Shown piece by piece: positions 43,156-51,855 of a stretch of 64,000 nucleotides of DNA (within the stretch, counting starts at the first letter, position 1; every line of letters begins with the position of its first letter). The stretch covers positions 1 to 64,000 of the forward strand of contig JANXVH010000172.1 of the NCBI GenBank assembly GCA_025351765.1, read 5' to 3'. Source of the stretch: Pedobacter sp. (GTDB lineage Bacteria; Bacteroidota; Bacteroidia; Sphingobacteriales; Sphingobacteriaceae). The notes under the pieces are model-generated. The model was not told the DNA's origin and did no database searches. It saw nothing but the letters and a program-made list of their open reading frames with translations. A program made the position numbers and the translations under genes.

Positions 43156-44850
43156 ATGCCTGCTTTTCCAGTTGCCGAGCCAGATGCCCACCACGATTAC
43201 GCGCACAGTGTGGCATTGGAGAGAGATATACATATTTCTGAAGTTACTCAGCGCGGGCGAAAAGGTTATAAGTGTATAGGTTGCCAGCGCGAGATGCAAG
43301 CCGTATTACCAAAAGTCCAAAATTATAGACCCTATTTCCGGCACGACGCAAAATTTATCAAACCCGGCGATAAATGCACTTTTAAAGATGAGGATTACAG
43401 GCGTAAACTTGCCGCCACGACACTGGAGCTAAATAAAGAGATCAAGGTTCCTCCGGTTTACAAATATCCCCCTAAAGGTGTGGCCGGATTGGCGCTGTTT
43501 CTTTTGCCGGGAACTGTCATTGCCGCGGGCCGTGTTGAAAAAAATAAATATTTTTTCGAAGATCATAATGGCAATATAAAGGCGGATTTTAGTTATCATG
43601 GGCCACAGGAAGAATTGTTATTTAAGGCCGATATAGTTTTTTATGACGAAAACGATGAGCCTATACTATTTATCCAATTAGGTAAAAGAAAAAAATTAAC
43701 TGTAAATGAATTTGCCGGATTAAAACGGCTACGTGTTAATACGATCAAGTTAACAATACCAAAGGAATCTGCTGAGGCAATAGAAATTTCTCAAAAAAAG
43801 GGCGACCGCGCCAAATGGTTATACCACGATGATGAACAACAAATCGCTTATTTTTCAGTACCCACCGATCTTGGAGATGGAATACCTGCAATTGATGGAG
43901 ACCCGGATAGACTTTCTGAAGAAAGTTACGACTGCCGAAAGGTACAAGTTAACAATCTCATACGAGCACTTGGCCGATGTTTGGAATCAGAACCGTACCG
44001 CACGGCAGAACGAGCAGTTGTTACAGCTATCGGAAGAACTGAACTCGCAATCAAGCGAGTTGGAGAACGACGGGCTGTTTTTGAAGAACAATATCGAAAC
44101 GACGCTGAAACAACATATCGCGGAGAGTTGGACGAAATTGAAGCAAGACGAGTTCAATTTAGAACTACAAAAGCAGGACTTAACGGACGTTATCAACGCC
44201 TGGACGAAAGATATCAATCAACAAAACAGCGACTTAGAGAAGAGAAAGCGTTACTTGATGCAAACATCCGGCAGGAAGAAATCGCGCTTGGCGGAACAGG
44301 AAAAACAATTGGGCAATTACAAGACGATGCTGACCGAGAGCACAAAGCAGCACGAGATCGATTGGATGAACAATTTGGAAGAGAACTCGAATCAATTGGA
44401 GCGGAGCAAGAACGAGTGGAACGAGCTATTGCAATTGAAAGAGCAGCTATCGAGCGATTACGCGCAGATATTACAAATGCACCAGCAGAACTTATCAGAA
44501 AGCAACACAGCCAGCGAAGCTATCATGAGCGACTTGAAGCAGCAGAAAAAGAAATTATCGGTGGACTTGAAAAAGAACGAGATGGAAGACAAGAACGTAT
44601 TGATGGCGCACGAAGTGATCTTGCAGCGCGATTTGACGAGTTACGAAGACAAACTGCTCTTGCCGCTGAAAACAAAGATACTGAAGGAGGAACCGGCTTG
44701 TCCCTACGACTTAAAGCACTTAGTCCTGCAAGAGGATATGTTTTGGCTGTCGAGAATGGCAAAGCAGATAGCCGAAGACTCCGTAAAGCGAAGGATTTTA
44801 TTGGAACAGCAGCTTTCCAATCTTGGCTATTACAACGTCAGCGTGGATGA
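43156..44850 (+). CDS. CoiA-like nuclease-type protein with coiled-coil tail (frame A)
   Basis: A 564-residue frame. Residues 1-230 are convincing: YKCIGCQREMQAVLP and YRPYFRHDAKF (CoiA-like zinc-binding segment with C-x-x-C and H), then DKCTFKDEDYRRKLA, and a restriction-nuclease-like strand pattern ADIVFYDENDEPILFIQLGKRK. From about residue 250 the chain becomes a very charged coiled coil (Arg/Glu/Ala/Gly-rich, many CGA and GCA codons) while the overlapping frame at 43829-44875 is also open. The later codon use differs from the first 670 bases, so the tail may not be the natural continuation. Competence-type CoiA proteins act on incoming DNA; defence is plausible here. Confidence 0.6.
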   Translation: MPAFPVAEPDAHHDYAHSVALERDIHISEVTQRGRKGYKCIGCQREMQAVLPKVQNYRPYFRHDAKFIKPGDKCTFKDEDYRRKLAATTLELNKEIKVPPVYKYPPKGVAGLALFLLPGTVIAAGRVEKNKYFFEDHNGNIKADFSYHGPQEELLFKADIVFYDENDEPILFIQLGKRKKLTVNEFAGLKRLRVNTIKLTIPKESAEAIEISQKKGDRAKWLYHDDEQQIAYFSVPTDLGDGIPAIDGDPDRLSEESYDCRKVQVNNLIRALGRCLESEPYRTAERAVVTAIGRTELAIKRVGERRAVFEEQYRNDAETTYRGELDEIEARRVQFRTTKAGLNGRYQRLDERYQSTKQRLREEKALLDANIRQEEIALGGTGKTIGQLQDDADREHKAARDRLDEQFGRELESIGAEQERVERAIAIERAAIERLRADITNAPAELIRKQHSQRSYHERLEAAEKEIIGGLEKERDGRQERIDGARSDLAARFDELRRQTALAAENKDTEGGTGLSLRLKALSPARGYVLAVENGKADSRRLRKAKDFIGTAAFQSWLLQRQRG

Positions 44851-44875
44851 ATTAATTGAAGTGGCAAATAAGTAA
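43829..44875 (+). CDS. Overlapping coiled-coil frame (frame B)
   Basis: A 348-residue frame, shifted by one base relative to the 43156 frame and open for about 1 kb inside it. It encodes a Leu/Gln/Asn/Glu-rich coiled coil (LLQLSEELNSQSSELEND, LAEQEKQLGNYKTMLTES) and a natural-looking compact end, PACPYDLKHLVLQEDMFWLSRMAKQIAEDS and YYNVSVDELIEVANK. Leucine is mostly TTG and codons are ordinary for this window. It ends six bases before the small frame at 44882. It is either a separate internal gene, or the true C-terminal half of a protein reached from frame A by a +1 shift near 43,800-43,950. Which is correct cannot be told from sequence alone. Confidence 0.55.
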   Translation: MMNNKSLIFQYPPILEMEYLQLMETRIDFLKKVTTAERYKLTISYEHLADVWNQNRTARQNEQLLQLSEELNSQSSELENDGLFLKNNIETTLKQHIAESWTKLKQDEFNLELQKQDLTDVINAWTKDINQQNSDLEKRKRYLMQTSGRKKSRLAEQEKQLGNYKTMLTESTKQHEIDWMNNLEENSNQLERSKNEWNELLQLKEQLSSDYAQILQMHQQNLSESNTASEAIMSDLKQQKKKLSVDLKKNEMEDKNVLMAHEVILQRDLTSYEDKLLLPLKTKILKEEPACPYDLKHLVLQEDMFWLSRMAKQIAEDSVKRRILLEQQLSNLGYYNVSVDELIEVANK

Positions 44876-44881
44876 TTAACG

Positions 44882-45037
44882 ATGCTAACTACAAAAATAC
44901 TAGGTAAGGGTAATCATCAGGTTTTATATAGAACCAACCCGAGTTATATCCTCCATGTCGGTCACCATACCGGACGTATTCGTTGTTATCGTTCACATTG
45001 CTTATATTTTCAGCAACATGATGTATATCGCTATTGA
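44882..45037 (+). CDS. Small hypothetical protein, possibly 5' part of a broken gene
   Basis: A 51-residue frame starting six bases after the stop at 44875: TTKILGKGNHQVLYRTNPSY then a His/Tyr-rich segment ending VYRY. Two adjacent stop codons (TGA TAA) follow, after which the same frame re-opens at 45041 and continues into the 45062-45334 protein. This suggests one gene split by a stop region, or two small genes. No family recognised. Confidence 0.4.
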   Translation: MLTTKILGKGNHQVLYRTNPSYILHVGHHTGRIRCYRSHCLYFQQHDVYRY

Positions 45038-45061
45038 TAAAACACATCTTACGATTTCGAA

Positions 45062-45334
45062 TTGTACCTGTATAAACACGGTACAGCCCGAAAAATCGGT
45101 TTACACATTAAACTGATGGGTTTTAAACGGGCTGGAATCAAGGCGTTCAATTCTTACGGTAATCTATTTGTGTATTTTAACGACTACAACTACACATTGG
45201 GCAGCAGTCCGGAACATATTTGGATCACCAAGTTGTATGATCAAATGCTGAGCATGGACGAAATCAACATGATAGCCGCCAAATTTAGAGATGAGATCCT
45301 CGAACGAATCAACATCCAGTTAGAGGATCTTTAG
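45062..45334 (+). CDS. Small hypothetical protein, 3' part of a possibly broken gene
   Basis: A 90-residue frame with a TTG start; in frame it reads back to a stop at 45038 (NTSYDFELYLYKHGTARKIG), so no ATG is present. The globular part includes GLHIKLMGFKRAGIKAFNSYGNLFVYFNDYNYTLG and a C-terminal helix ending IQLEDL. It meets the large NACHT gene tail-to-tail with a four-base overlap. The lack of a normal start and the upstream fragment in the same frame point to a decayed gene. Confidence 0.4.
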   Translation: MYLYKHGTARKIGLHIKLMGFKRAGIKAFNSYGNLFVYFNDYNYTLGSSPEHIWITKLYDQMLSMDEINMIAAKFRDEILERINIQLEDL

Positions 45335-48300
45335 CTCGCTCCGGAAATTTTATCATAAAGGCGGATGGCACTTTCCTGCGATGCCATCTTAACTGAATTG
45401 GCTTCGAATTGCTTGGCATTGTTTTCCATCAAGTAAGTTAAGCCCTGTATGAAATTTTCAGGAATGGGTTGTCCTTTTTTGGCCATTTCCTGTCGTTTTT
45501 TCAGCCATTTTTCAACTTTCTTTCGGACTTTGGGGAAGTTATCACGGTAAAGGGCAATATGCTGCAGTATTGTACCACTGATGCTTCGCAAATCGCAAAA
45601 CGTGTCCGCATAAAAAGATGGCTGTTGGGCCAATTCGTATAACTCGAGGGCATAACGGGTAAACTTGGGTTTATTTAAACGGTACAAGGGGTTTGATGGA
45701 GACGAATCATCAGGGGAATAACCTTTTGCTCGCAGCACCGCGACATAGTCCTCCACAGCGGCTTTATGTTGCAGCTTGACCAGGAACCTGATGAACGTCA
45801 GCTTTTCTTCCGGATTGCTTTCCTCAGCCGCTTTTTGCAACAACGTTTTCTTAATTGTTGGACTGCCGGCGGTGATGAACTTTTCAATAAGTGCTTGTAA
45901 AAAATAGGACGTCGATGTTTCCAGCAATGGTCGCAGCATTTCCAGGTTGCCCCCAAGGCGCAAATAAGCATTTAGCAACTGGTAGTCATCCTTTACAGTG
46001 CCATCGAGCAGGTAAACCCGAAATAATGGTACTGCTCTTTTCACATCGTGTGTTTCCATGAACTTTACATAATCGTCTAATAGCTTCTGTCCCGGAACTT
46101 GCAGGGTCATGTTCGTCAGAATTGCCTCTGCCGTTGTTTCAAAACCAATTACCGACTGCACAAACGGAATGATTTCAATCAACTGGTCATCCCATCTGAA
46201 TGTGTTTAACATGTCCTCGTACAGCGCGTTCGGATATTTCCGAATATCCAGGTAACGTATAAAAAAGGAAAAAATTTCCGACGTCTTATCCATAATCCAC
46301 CCCCCGTAAGGAGTCCAGCTTATCGCTTCCCTGAAATTTACAGTTGTTGCTGCCTGGTCGCACCAGGCAAAGATCGGCTGCCATTGATCTGTTGTAAGTT
46401 TGGCCTGCGGGTGATGCAATAAATAATCATGCAACCGGTTAGGCAATCGCAGTTCGAAATCTGTTAGAACTTCCCGGGTGACATCTTGCAGGCTAACCGT
46501 GTGATTTTCGCCACGCAGATCGATAATATCCCTTGCAATTCCGGAAAAGTCCGTGCTCCAGAAATCTGCTACAATATCATTGTACCGATCATCAGTAGTC
46601 AACGTATCTTTACCGAAGGCCTGAAAGATCATTTCAATTTCGCTTAGCATTACAGACTGGTCAAATATCGCTGCCAAGTCCCTGGCTTGAACCTCTTCCA
46701 TCCCCGGCATCTGGCGCTGAGGCCGCCGGGGGATCTCGTTCAAGGAAAAGGCAACTCTTATATAATCAGCGTTGACATTGTTTTGCAGATCCATTTGTTG
46801 ATGGATATCCTCAATGGTTTGCTGATCTATCCGACCGGCCTCCAGTTCCAGCACCAAAAAGTCGACGAATACAGTTGTTCCTAATATTGCCACGGTTCGC
46901 ACGAGTGAATAATCCCGGTATCTACGCGTAACAATCATTTCTTTCACGACCAGATCCAATTGCCCGGCAGCACTGAAATAGCTTAGAAAAGCCTTATTAA
47001 AATTAGACTTCTGTAGTATTTCGGAATGATGTGCTATAAAGGTTTGCCGGATCGCCTTCGATAATGATTCATCTTCGGTATATGCTTTAGCTTTTTCGAG
47101 GGTTGGTTCGTAAACTTTACTGAAGTAAACAGAATAAGCGAACCTGGAGAAATCGGTTGGGCCGGAGTTAAAAAGTTCAGTCAATCCAGCCGCAGTATGG
47201 ACGCGTTGCAGCGCATTGGACACTTCAGTAAATTCATTGCTCAGACGATTGCTTCCCTGTCTCTTGTTGAGCCGAGGCATTTCATCAGCTTGGAGGAACC
47301 GTGCTTGTTCCAGTAAGTAGCCAACGACCAAATCCTGGTGACCGGTTATCCATATCAGGGTAAAAAGCTGGTAGCGCACCCAGGTGTCTTCCGACGTTTT
47401 AAATTTCTTGAAGACTTTGAGAAAAGCCGCCGCAGAAATATCGAAAAGACCGCCAAAGCCAGCAAGCGCTGAGGCATGTAACTCGGCTTCATTTCCTTCA
47501 AGGATGCACTCGTAACGTAGTCTGAAGAGTTTCCGGTAGTTTGGATAAGCTTTTAGATGATAAAAATTTGCAATAGTTAACGCATTCATTTTGGATATGC
47601 TATCACCTGAATCCAGTTCCGCCAACAAGTAATCAAAAATCTGCTCACTTTCAGAAAAGCTGGCCAGATCTTCATACCGATAGATCTGCCGGTTAATTCT
47701 GCGTCTTTCGTTTTTAAATTGTACAAAAATGCCGGAAAACAGGTCGAACTTTAACTGGTCAGGCATTTTCTTGGAGTCAAGCGCGATCAACAGGTCTTTG
47801 TTTTCTTTCGCTAGCCAGTTAAATATCGTATTTATCAAAGCGGCTTTTTCAGGCAGGATATCGATCACAAATGCGAGGGTATTTACCCAGCTGGGTTTTA
47901 TCCTGTCAAAATCCGGTTCTACCCCAATAATTTCTTTAATCTTCTTGAATTTTAATTGCGCCAATACTTTCGCCGCGAGGTATTCCTGCGCATTATTATG
48001 GGTAAATTTGAACACTTTACTTTTATCGTCAGTGCCCTGGAAGAGGTTGCCTGCCTTAAGTACCTTTCTGTAATCCTTTTTATCCGGTAATATTAAATGA
48101 AGATCGCTGCTGCTCACTTGGTTGGTACCTTTTGCTTCCATGACAAAGGCAGCCTTGGTAAAAAGTTTAAATAAGGCTAACTCGTAAGGTGCTCGCTCTT
48201 CCGGCTTCAGTTTACCCACATCCATGCGGATAAGGTCAAATATTTCGGATTCAAACAATTTGCCTTTACTGTCCGCGATCTGGTGACCGTTACGGAATTG

Positions 48301-49443
48301 CTGCACCAGCTTCACCAGATAATAGGGAGCATGCAGCAAATCACTGATCTTTTTGCGGTTGACTTCCAGTAAGAAATCTTTCTTGTTTTGCCCAAGGTGT
48401 TTATCCAAGTATTTTTCAATTTCTTGGTTTGCAAGCGGATCAAGCTTATAGGAGGAAAAATCTGTTAAGGTATTGTAAGCGGAGTTTTCGGAATCTGTCG
48501 TGTAAAAATTGGTACGGCAGGAAACGATGATACGGCTCTTCGGATAACCTTCTGCGAATTGAAGGATCGCGTCAATCGTTTCCTTCCGGTTCTTGCCCCG
48601 TATTTCGTCCAACCCGTCCAGCAAGACATAAAGCTGATCCGAAGGGATTCGATCGATCTGCGGTATTCGCTTATGGATAGGGCCGTTGAAATGGTGCCCG
48701 AAAATAATGCGGTGGGCATGGATAGAAGGCTTTTGAGATAATACATGTGCCAGCCTGATCAGTTCAGTCGATTTCCCGCTAAGACCCCAACCCAGCAACG
48801 CAATCCGGGTATGTTGCGTTAATACTTTTTCCAGCGTGTCATGATCTAACAGCAATTGTGCAATCGAATCGCCGCTGGAAGGGGTTACGGTTCGCAGGAG
48901 GTAACCATCGTAATCATCATTTTCAGGTTTTGGGGGTGGTGGTGCCTGCTGTTTGCGTACCTTTTTCAGCCATTTATAAAGCAATTTGATTTCCTGCGGC
49001 TGGGCCTCATCATTCATACTGCCCCGGCGAAGGTAAACGCGGTTAGCCATCAGCGTATTCGACTGATTTACCGGAACAGACAGATATTTTTCATGGGGAT
49101 GTACCGGGATTTCAATAATACCGTATTTTAATTCCCGGTAAGTGTAAATATAACTTTTGAACTTCGGTGCCGGGCTAATTTTACTTCTGGCTTTTTCCTG
49201 CAAAGCGGCATCGTCCATGATTTCACTTATACCGTGATAGACTTTATCGCCATTTGGCAGCAGTTTAATCCCGAAAATCAGGTGGGCGGTTTGCTCCCGA
49301 ATCGTGTTAGACATGGAAATCAGGTCTTTCAAAAAACCAGCGTCACCTTTGCCAGAATTACTGAAATCATAAAATGTCTTTTTGAAATCTAAAATTTCAG
49401 TTTCAGGATTGTTTAGTAATTCTGCAAATAAGGCGTCATTCAT
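45331..49443 (-). CDS. NACHT-type STAND ATPase with N-terminal Schlafen/AlbA domain, candidate anti-phage protein
   Basis: A 1370-residue protein. The N-terminal ~150 residues have the Schlafen AlbA_2 pattern: NPETEILDFKKTFYDFSNSG, FLKDLISMSNT and HLIFGIKLLPNG, ending with VYLRRGSMNDEAQP. The NACHT ATPase follows with Walker A GWGLSGKST (near residue 220), Walker B LYVLLDGLDEIRG and RIIVSCRTNFY. From residue 560 onward are helical repeats of unknown type, which usually serve as the sensor. NACHT proteins of this architecture are bacterial immune sensors that trigger an effector after sensing phage; the AlbA_2 domain is the likely effector or nucleic-acid binder. An Mrr-like endonuclease gene lies just upstream. 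Confidence 0.85.
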   Translation of the reverse strand: MNDALFAELLNNPETEILDFKKTFYDFSNSGKGDAGFLKDLISMSNTIREQTAHLIFGIKLLPNGDKVYHGISEIMDDAALQEKARSKISPAPKFKSYIYTYRELKYGIIEIPVHPHEKYLSVPVNQSNTLMANRVYLRRGSMNDEAQPQEIKLLYKWLKKVRKQQAPPPPKPENDDYDGYLLRTVTPSSGDSIAQLLLDHDTLEKVLTQHTRIALLGWGLSGKSTELIRLAHVLSQKPSIHAHRIIFGHHFNGPIHKRIPQIDRIPSDQLYVLLDGLDEIRGKNRKETIDAILQFAEGYPKSRIIVSCRTNFYTTDSENSAYNTLTDFSSYKLDPLANQEIEKYLDKHLGQNKKDFLLEVNRKKISDLLHAPYYLVKLVQQFRNGHQIADSKGKLFESEIFDLIRMDVGKLKPEERAPYELALFKLFTKAAFVMEAKGTNQVSSSDLHLILPDKKDYRKVLKAGNLFQGTDDKSKVFKFTHNNAQEYLAAKVLAQLKFKKIKEIIGVEPDFDRIKPSWVNTLAFVIDILPEKAALINTIFNWLAKENKDLLIALDSKKMPDQLKFDLFSGIFVQFKNERRRINRQIYRYEDLASFSESEQIFDYLLAELDSGDSISKMNALTIANFYHLKAYPNYRKLFRLRYECILEGNEAELHASALAGFGGLFDISAAAFLKVFKKFKTSEDTWVRYQLFTLIWITGHQDLVVGYLLEQARFLQADEMPRLNKRQGSNRLSNEFTEVSNALQRVHTAAGLTELFNSGPTDFSRFAYSVYFSKVYEPTLEKAKAYTEDESLSKAIRQTFIAHHSEILQKSNFNKAFLSYFSAAGQLDLVVKEMIVTRRYRDYSLVRTVAILGTTVFVDFLVLELEAGRIDQQTIEDIHQQMDLQNNVNADYIRVAFSLNEIPRRPQRQMPGMEEVQARDLAAIFDQSVMLSEIEMIFQAFGKDTLTTDDRYNDIVADFWSTDFSGIARDIIDLRGENHTVSLQDVTREVLTDFELRLPNRLHDYLLHHPQAKLTTDQWQPIFAWCDQAATTVNFREAISWTPYGGWIMDKTSEIFSFFIRYLDIRKYPNALYEDMLNTFRWDDQLIEIIPFVQSVIGFETTAEAILTNMTLQVPGQKLLDDYVKFMETHDVKRAVPLFRVYLLDGTVKDDYQLLNAYLRLGGNLEMLRPLLETSTSYFLQALIEKFITAGSPTIKKTLLQKAAEESNPEEKLTFIRFLVKLQHKAAVEDYVAVLRAKGYSPDDSSPSNPLYRLNKPKFTRYALELYELAQQPSFYADTFCDLRSISGTILQHIALYRDNFPKVRKKVEKWLKKRQEMAKKGQPIPENFIQGLTYLMENNAKQFEANSVKMASQESAIRLYDKISGAS

Positions 49444-49482
49444 CGGTTAACTTAGGGTTGTAGGTTCTACAAAATTGTAAAA

Positions 49483-50385
49483 TTAAATGTTACTGTGATT
49501 GGGTTTACAAGCAATTTTTACATTGAATTGCTTGTAAACGCACTTTAGCGTAATTTGAATATTTCCAAGGTCCGGCGAATCATGTTGCATCGCAAAAGCA
49601 AACTGGTCCAGTTTTTCAATGGTAGAACTCATCGCACTGAGATGGAACCAGTTATTGGATCCGGAAAAGAATACATTATTCAGGTCGATTGGGTGTATCT
49701 CGTTTTTGTAAAAACATATGGCCGGCCAAAGAAAATCAAAATCAAAGGGTTCAATTTCATCAGGCAGCCAATCCTCATCATAATCACTTTGCTGGTAGGC
49801 CATCATCAGGAATACCAGCTCTTCCTTACTAAGTTTCCCCGGATCTACTGTACTTGCCAACCTTGCCAGCGTCTTAATTTCCGGCAGCGTATGCTGGAAT
49901 AACCATTGCCGAACCAGGCTTTTCACCCATGCCACCGTATCGTCGGCGAAGTATTTGATGATCAAATCCGGGAATGCCAGGAGATTATGTTTGATCATTT
50001 TGCCGTCAATGACATGAATTTTGAAATCAACTTTTTCCTGTGTTTTATTCAGATAATCCCTGGTGTCTTTGGTGGGATGGGTATTCGTCATCAGGACAAA
50101 GTGTTTTACCCGGTGCGCCGTCGCCCAGCCGATTTTACTGACAAGTTCAGTCATAGGTATACCGCCGGTGTAAAATTTGCATTCAAAAAACCACTTTTCA
50201 GTATAGGCCCCCAGCAATGGATTGACTACTGTAGCCAATGCTTCAATGTCCTTACCGCCATCGGCACTGCCCTGATGCCAGATCATATCGTGAAACTGGT
50301 ACTTCATCAATAGATCGAAGCATAATTCTTCAAATCTGCGCCAGTCAATACGATCAAAGTCAATGTCGGTCTCTTCAAAGTTCAT
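49483..50385 (-). CDS. Mrr-like restriction endonuclease-type protein
   Basis: A 300-residue protein. Residues 10-125 match the Mrr_cat (PD-(D/E)xK) fold: RRFEELCFDLLMKYQFHDM, GSADGGKDIEAL (catalytic Asp), KWFFECKFYTGGIPM (E-x-K) and VKHFVLMTNTHPTKD. The C-terminal 170 residues are an unknown domain with a DEDWLPDEIEPFDFDFLW segment, perhaps the specificity part. It lies 40 bases upstream of the NACHT gene on the same strand and is probably co-transcribed. Mrr-type enzymes cut modified or foreign DNA, so this may be the effector partner or an independent defence gene. Confidence 0.82.
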   Translation of the reverse strand: MNFEETDIDFDRIDWRRFEELCFDLLMKYQFHDMIWHQGSADGGKDIEALATVVNPLLGAYTEKWFFECKFYTGGIPMTELVSKIGWATAHRVKHFVLMTNTHPTKDTRDYLNKTQEKVDFKIHVIDGKMIKHNLLAFPDLIIKYFADDTVAWVKSLVRQWLFQHTLPEIKTLARLASTVDPGKLSKEELVFLMMAYQQSDYDEDWLPDEIEPFDFDFLWPAICFYKNEIHPIDLNNVFFSGSNNWFHLSAMSSTIEKLDQFAFAMQHDSPDLGNIQITLKCVYKQFNVKIACKPNHSNI

Positions 50386-51062
50386 AGAGATTAAAGATAG
50401 TATTTACCCCGTTGATTTCTTGATGTGGGACAATCAAAATTTGTTTAAGTGAATTGGGCTGATCAGCGAAACAGTACCAAGAAAAGCGAAAATTAACCGG
50501 CTATTTGCAGAGCAGGAAAGGATTATCCTAATGGTACTGTTAAAATATAAAAGAGTGTAATATTTATCAATTCCTTGACAAAGCTAAGGTTATTGCCCCG
50601 TGTTCATAAAAAGGCACTAGTGAAGCAGGGATCTCATTCTTCTCAATTGTCGGTGCAAATGGAGATGCATTTGGGTACTGGACACTTCCAAAAGATTGAA
50701 GAAGCAATCAAGTAGTCATAAGAGCTGCCAAAATTTTTGTCTTCATACGTGATATTCTGATGCTTGCAAAATATGCTTAGATGACATTCATGATCCTGTA
50801 CGAATTAAATTCGCTTTCTCAATATACGTACAAGTAGTAGTTTAAAGCAAGCCATGTTTTGGTATTACCAAAACTGCTCGCCGGGAATACCCGGGTCCGA
50901 TGCTTCACTTCGTTCAATTAGCATAAAACGTCAAAAAACAGAAAAGCGCTTCGGCTAATGACGCGTCTTTGAGATTGTAACGTAATGAAAATAATTGGCC
51001 AGTAAGGCCAGGGAAACCTTATACTTTGGCCTGTTTAATGGCTTCCCGCATCGCCTCCGTCG

Positions 51063-51266
51063 TTAGGCTAAGTTCCAAAAGTAATTTACGAAATTCTTCC
51101 AGCTTGGCCATTTGCGCATGACAAAGCCGCTATCCCTCGGGTTCCTCATGTCTTGCAATAGCCACTCACAAACCTCCGCCGGTAAAATGAAGACGTATTT
51201 CTGTATTGAAGTGTTGAAGACAATTCCAGGAGTTTTCCACACGAACCAAAGCTCAAAATTAATCAT
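51063..51266 (-). CDS. Possible small hypothetical protein
   Basis: A 67-residue frame with ATG start: NFELWFVWKTPGIVFNTSIQ, then aromatic-rich helices. There is no neighbour in operon distance. No family recognised; it may be a fragment of a longer gene. Confidence 0.3.
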   Translation of the reverse strand: MINFELWFVWKTPGIVFNTSIQKYVFILPAEVCEWLLQDMRNPRDSGFVMRKWPSWKNFVNYFWNLA

Positions 51267-51362
51267 TTATACTTCCCTGGAATTGTAAAAATCACTTCCT
51301 TCTCCGACAAAGCGCCGGCTGGTTACCGATCCTCAAAACTCAACATAAACAGGCGGCGAAAG

Positions 51363-51383
51363 GGCCACGGCTACGCCGTGGCC
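51363..51383. terminator. GC-rich perfect hairpin after the macro-domain gene
   Basis: GGCCACGGC-TAC-GCCGTGGCC lies 19 bases after the stop of the 51403-51855 gene. There is no long T-run, so it may end transcription weakly or mark a repeat element. Confidence 0.4.
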
Positions 51384-51402
51384 GCCGGGCTATTTCAAAC
51401 AA

Positions 51403-51855
51403 CTAAAGCGGCTCATATACTGATATTTCCATATCAATTGCAGACAGGTAATCCACGATCATGGGTTTGACCACTCCCCAATCCAACCCACCATTCCCAC
51501 AGCCCAAAGCCGGCATAGCAAGACTTTCCACGGGATGCTGGATCAAAAATTCACGAAGCGTAATTAATCCTGATTCAATATATTCGTAGGTGGACGGGTG
51601 CTTCCAATGCTGCTTGGTCGGGAAATTGACGATGGTCTTTTCACCACGTAAAAGATCGTTTTCGTTGACCACTAATAACTGTCCAGTAATCAGTTTGCCG
51701 TTCTTACAGGCATCCTGGTATAATTTATAATTCAGCGGAAAAGTATTTTTGAATTGCAGGGCTATCCCCTTTCCCATAACACCTACGGTATTTACCGTAT
51801 TGACCAAAGCCCTGGCATTACTTTTCAATAAATTACCCTGTGTAAAATGTATCAT
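51403..51855 (-). CDS. Macro-domain protein (DarG-like fold)
   Basis: A 150-residue single macro domain: HFTQGNLLKSNARALVNTVN, VGVMGKGIALQFKNTFP, LAMPALGCGNGGLDWGVVKP are the ADP-ribose-binding loops and the Asn/Gly residues for catalysis are intact. Macro domains hydrolyse ADP-ribose from proteins, tRNA or DNA (DarG reverses DarT). No DarT-like toxin is next to it; the gene instead follows the PRTRC small protein with a 23-base overlap, so it seems part of the cassette. This is an unusual partner for PRTRC. Confidence 0.85.
   Translation of the reverse strand: MIHFTQGNLLKSNARALVNTVNTVGVMGKGIALQFKNTFPLNYKLYQDACKNGKLITGQLLVVNENDLLRGEKTIVNFPTKQHWKHPSTYEYIESGLITLREFLIQHPVESLAMPALGCGNGGLDWGVVKPMIVDYLSAIDMEISVYEPL

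Larger units (their letters stand above)
50386..51402. other. Gene-poor region with possible decayed coding segments
   Basis: Includes a minus-strand small frame (51063-51266) and a plus-strand stretch about 50573-50719 that begins with TTG and reads like coding sequence (RVHKKALVKQGSHSSQLSVQ, then GHFQKIEEAIK), but has no upstream start or clear family. A hairpin lies at 51363-51383. I see nothing else. Confidence 0.45.

Noticed and set aside
43794-43800. A AAA AAG slippery heptamer in the CoiA-like frame, as in dnaX.
   Set aside because: A -1 shift here leads to a stop about ten codons later (43830) and does not reach frame B, which needs +1; it would only give a truncated product.
44282-44320. 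GGTGKT P-loop-like string in frame A.
   Set aside because: It sits inside a coiled-coil stretch with no other ATPase motif, so chance is likely.
43987-44762. Minus-strand frames opposite the coiled-coil locus.
   Set aside because: Low-complexity Ser/Arg/Cys shadows caused by the biased codons of the plus strand.
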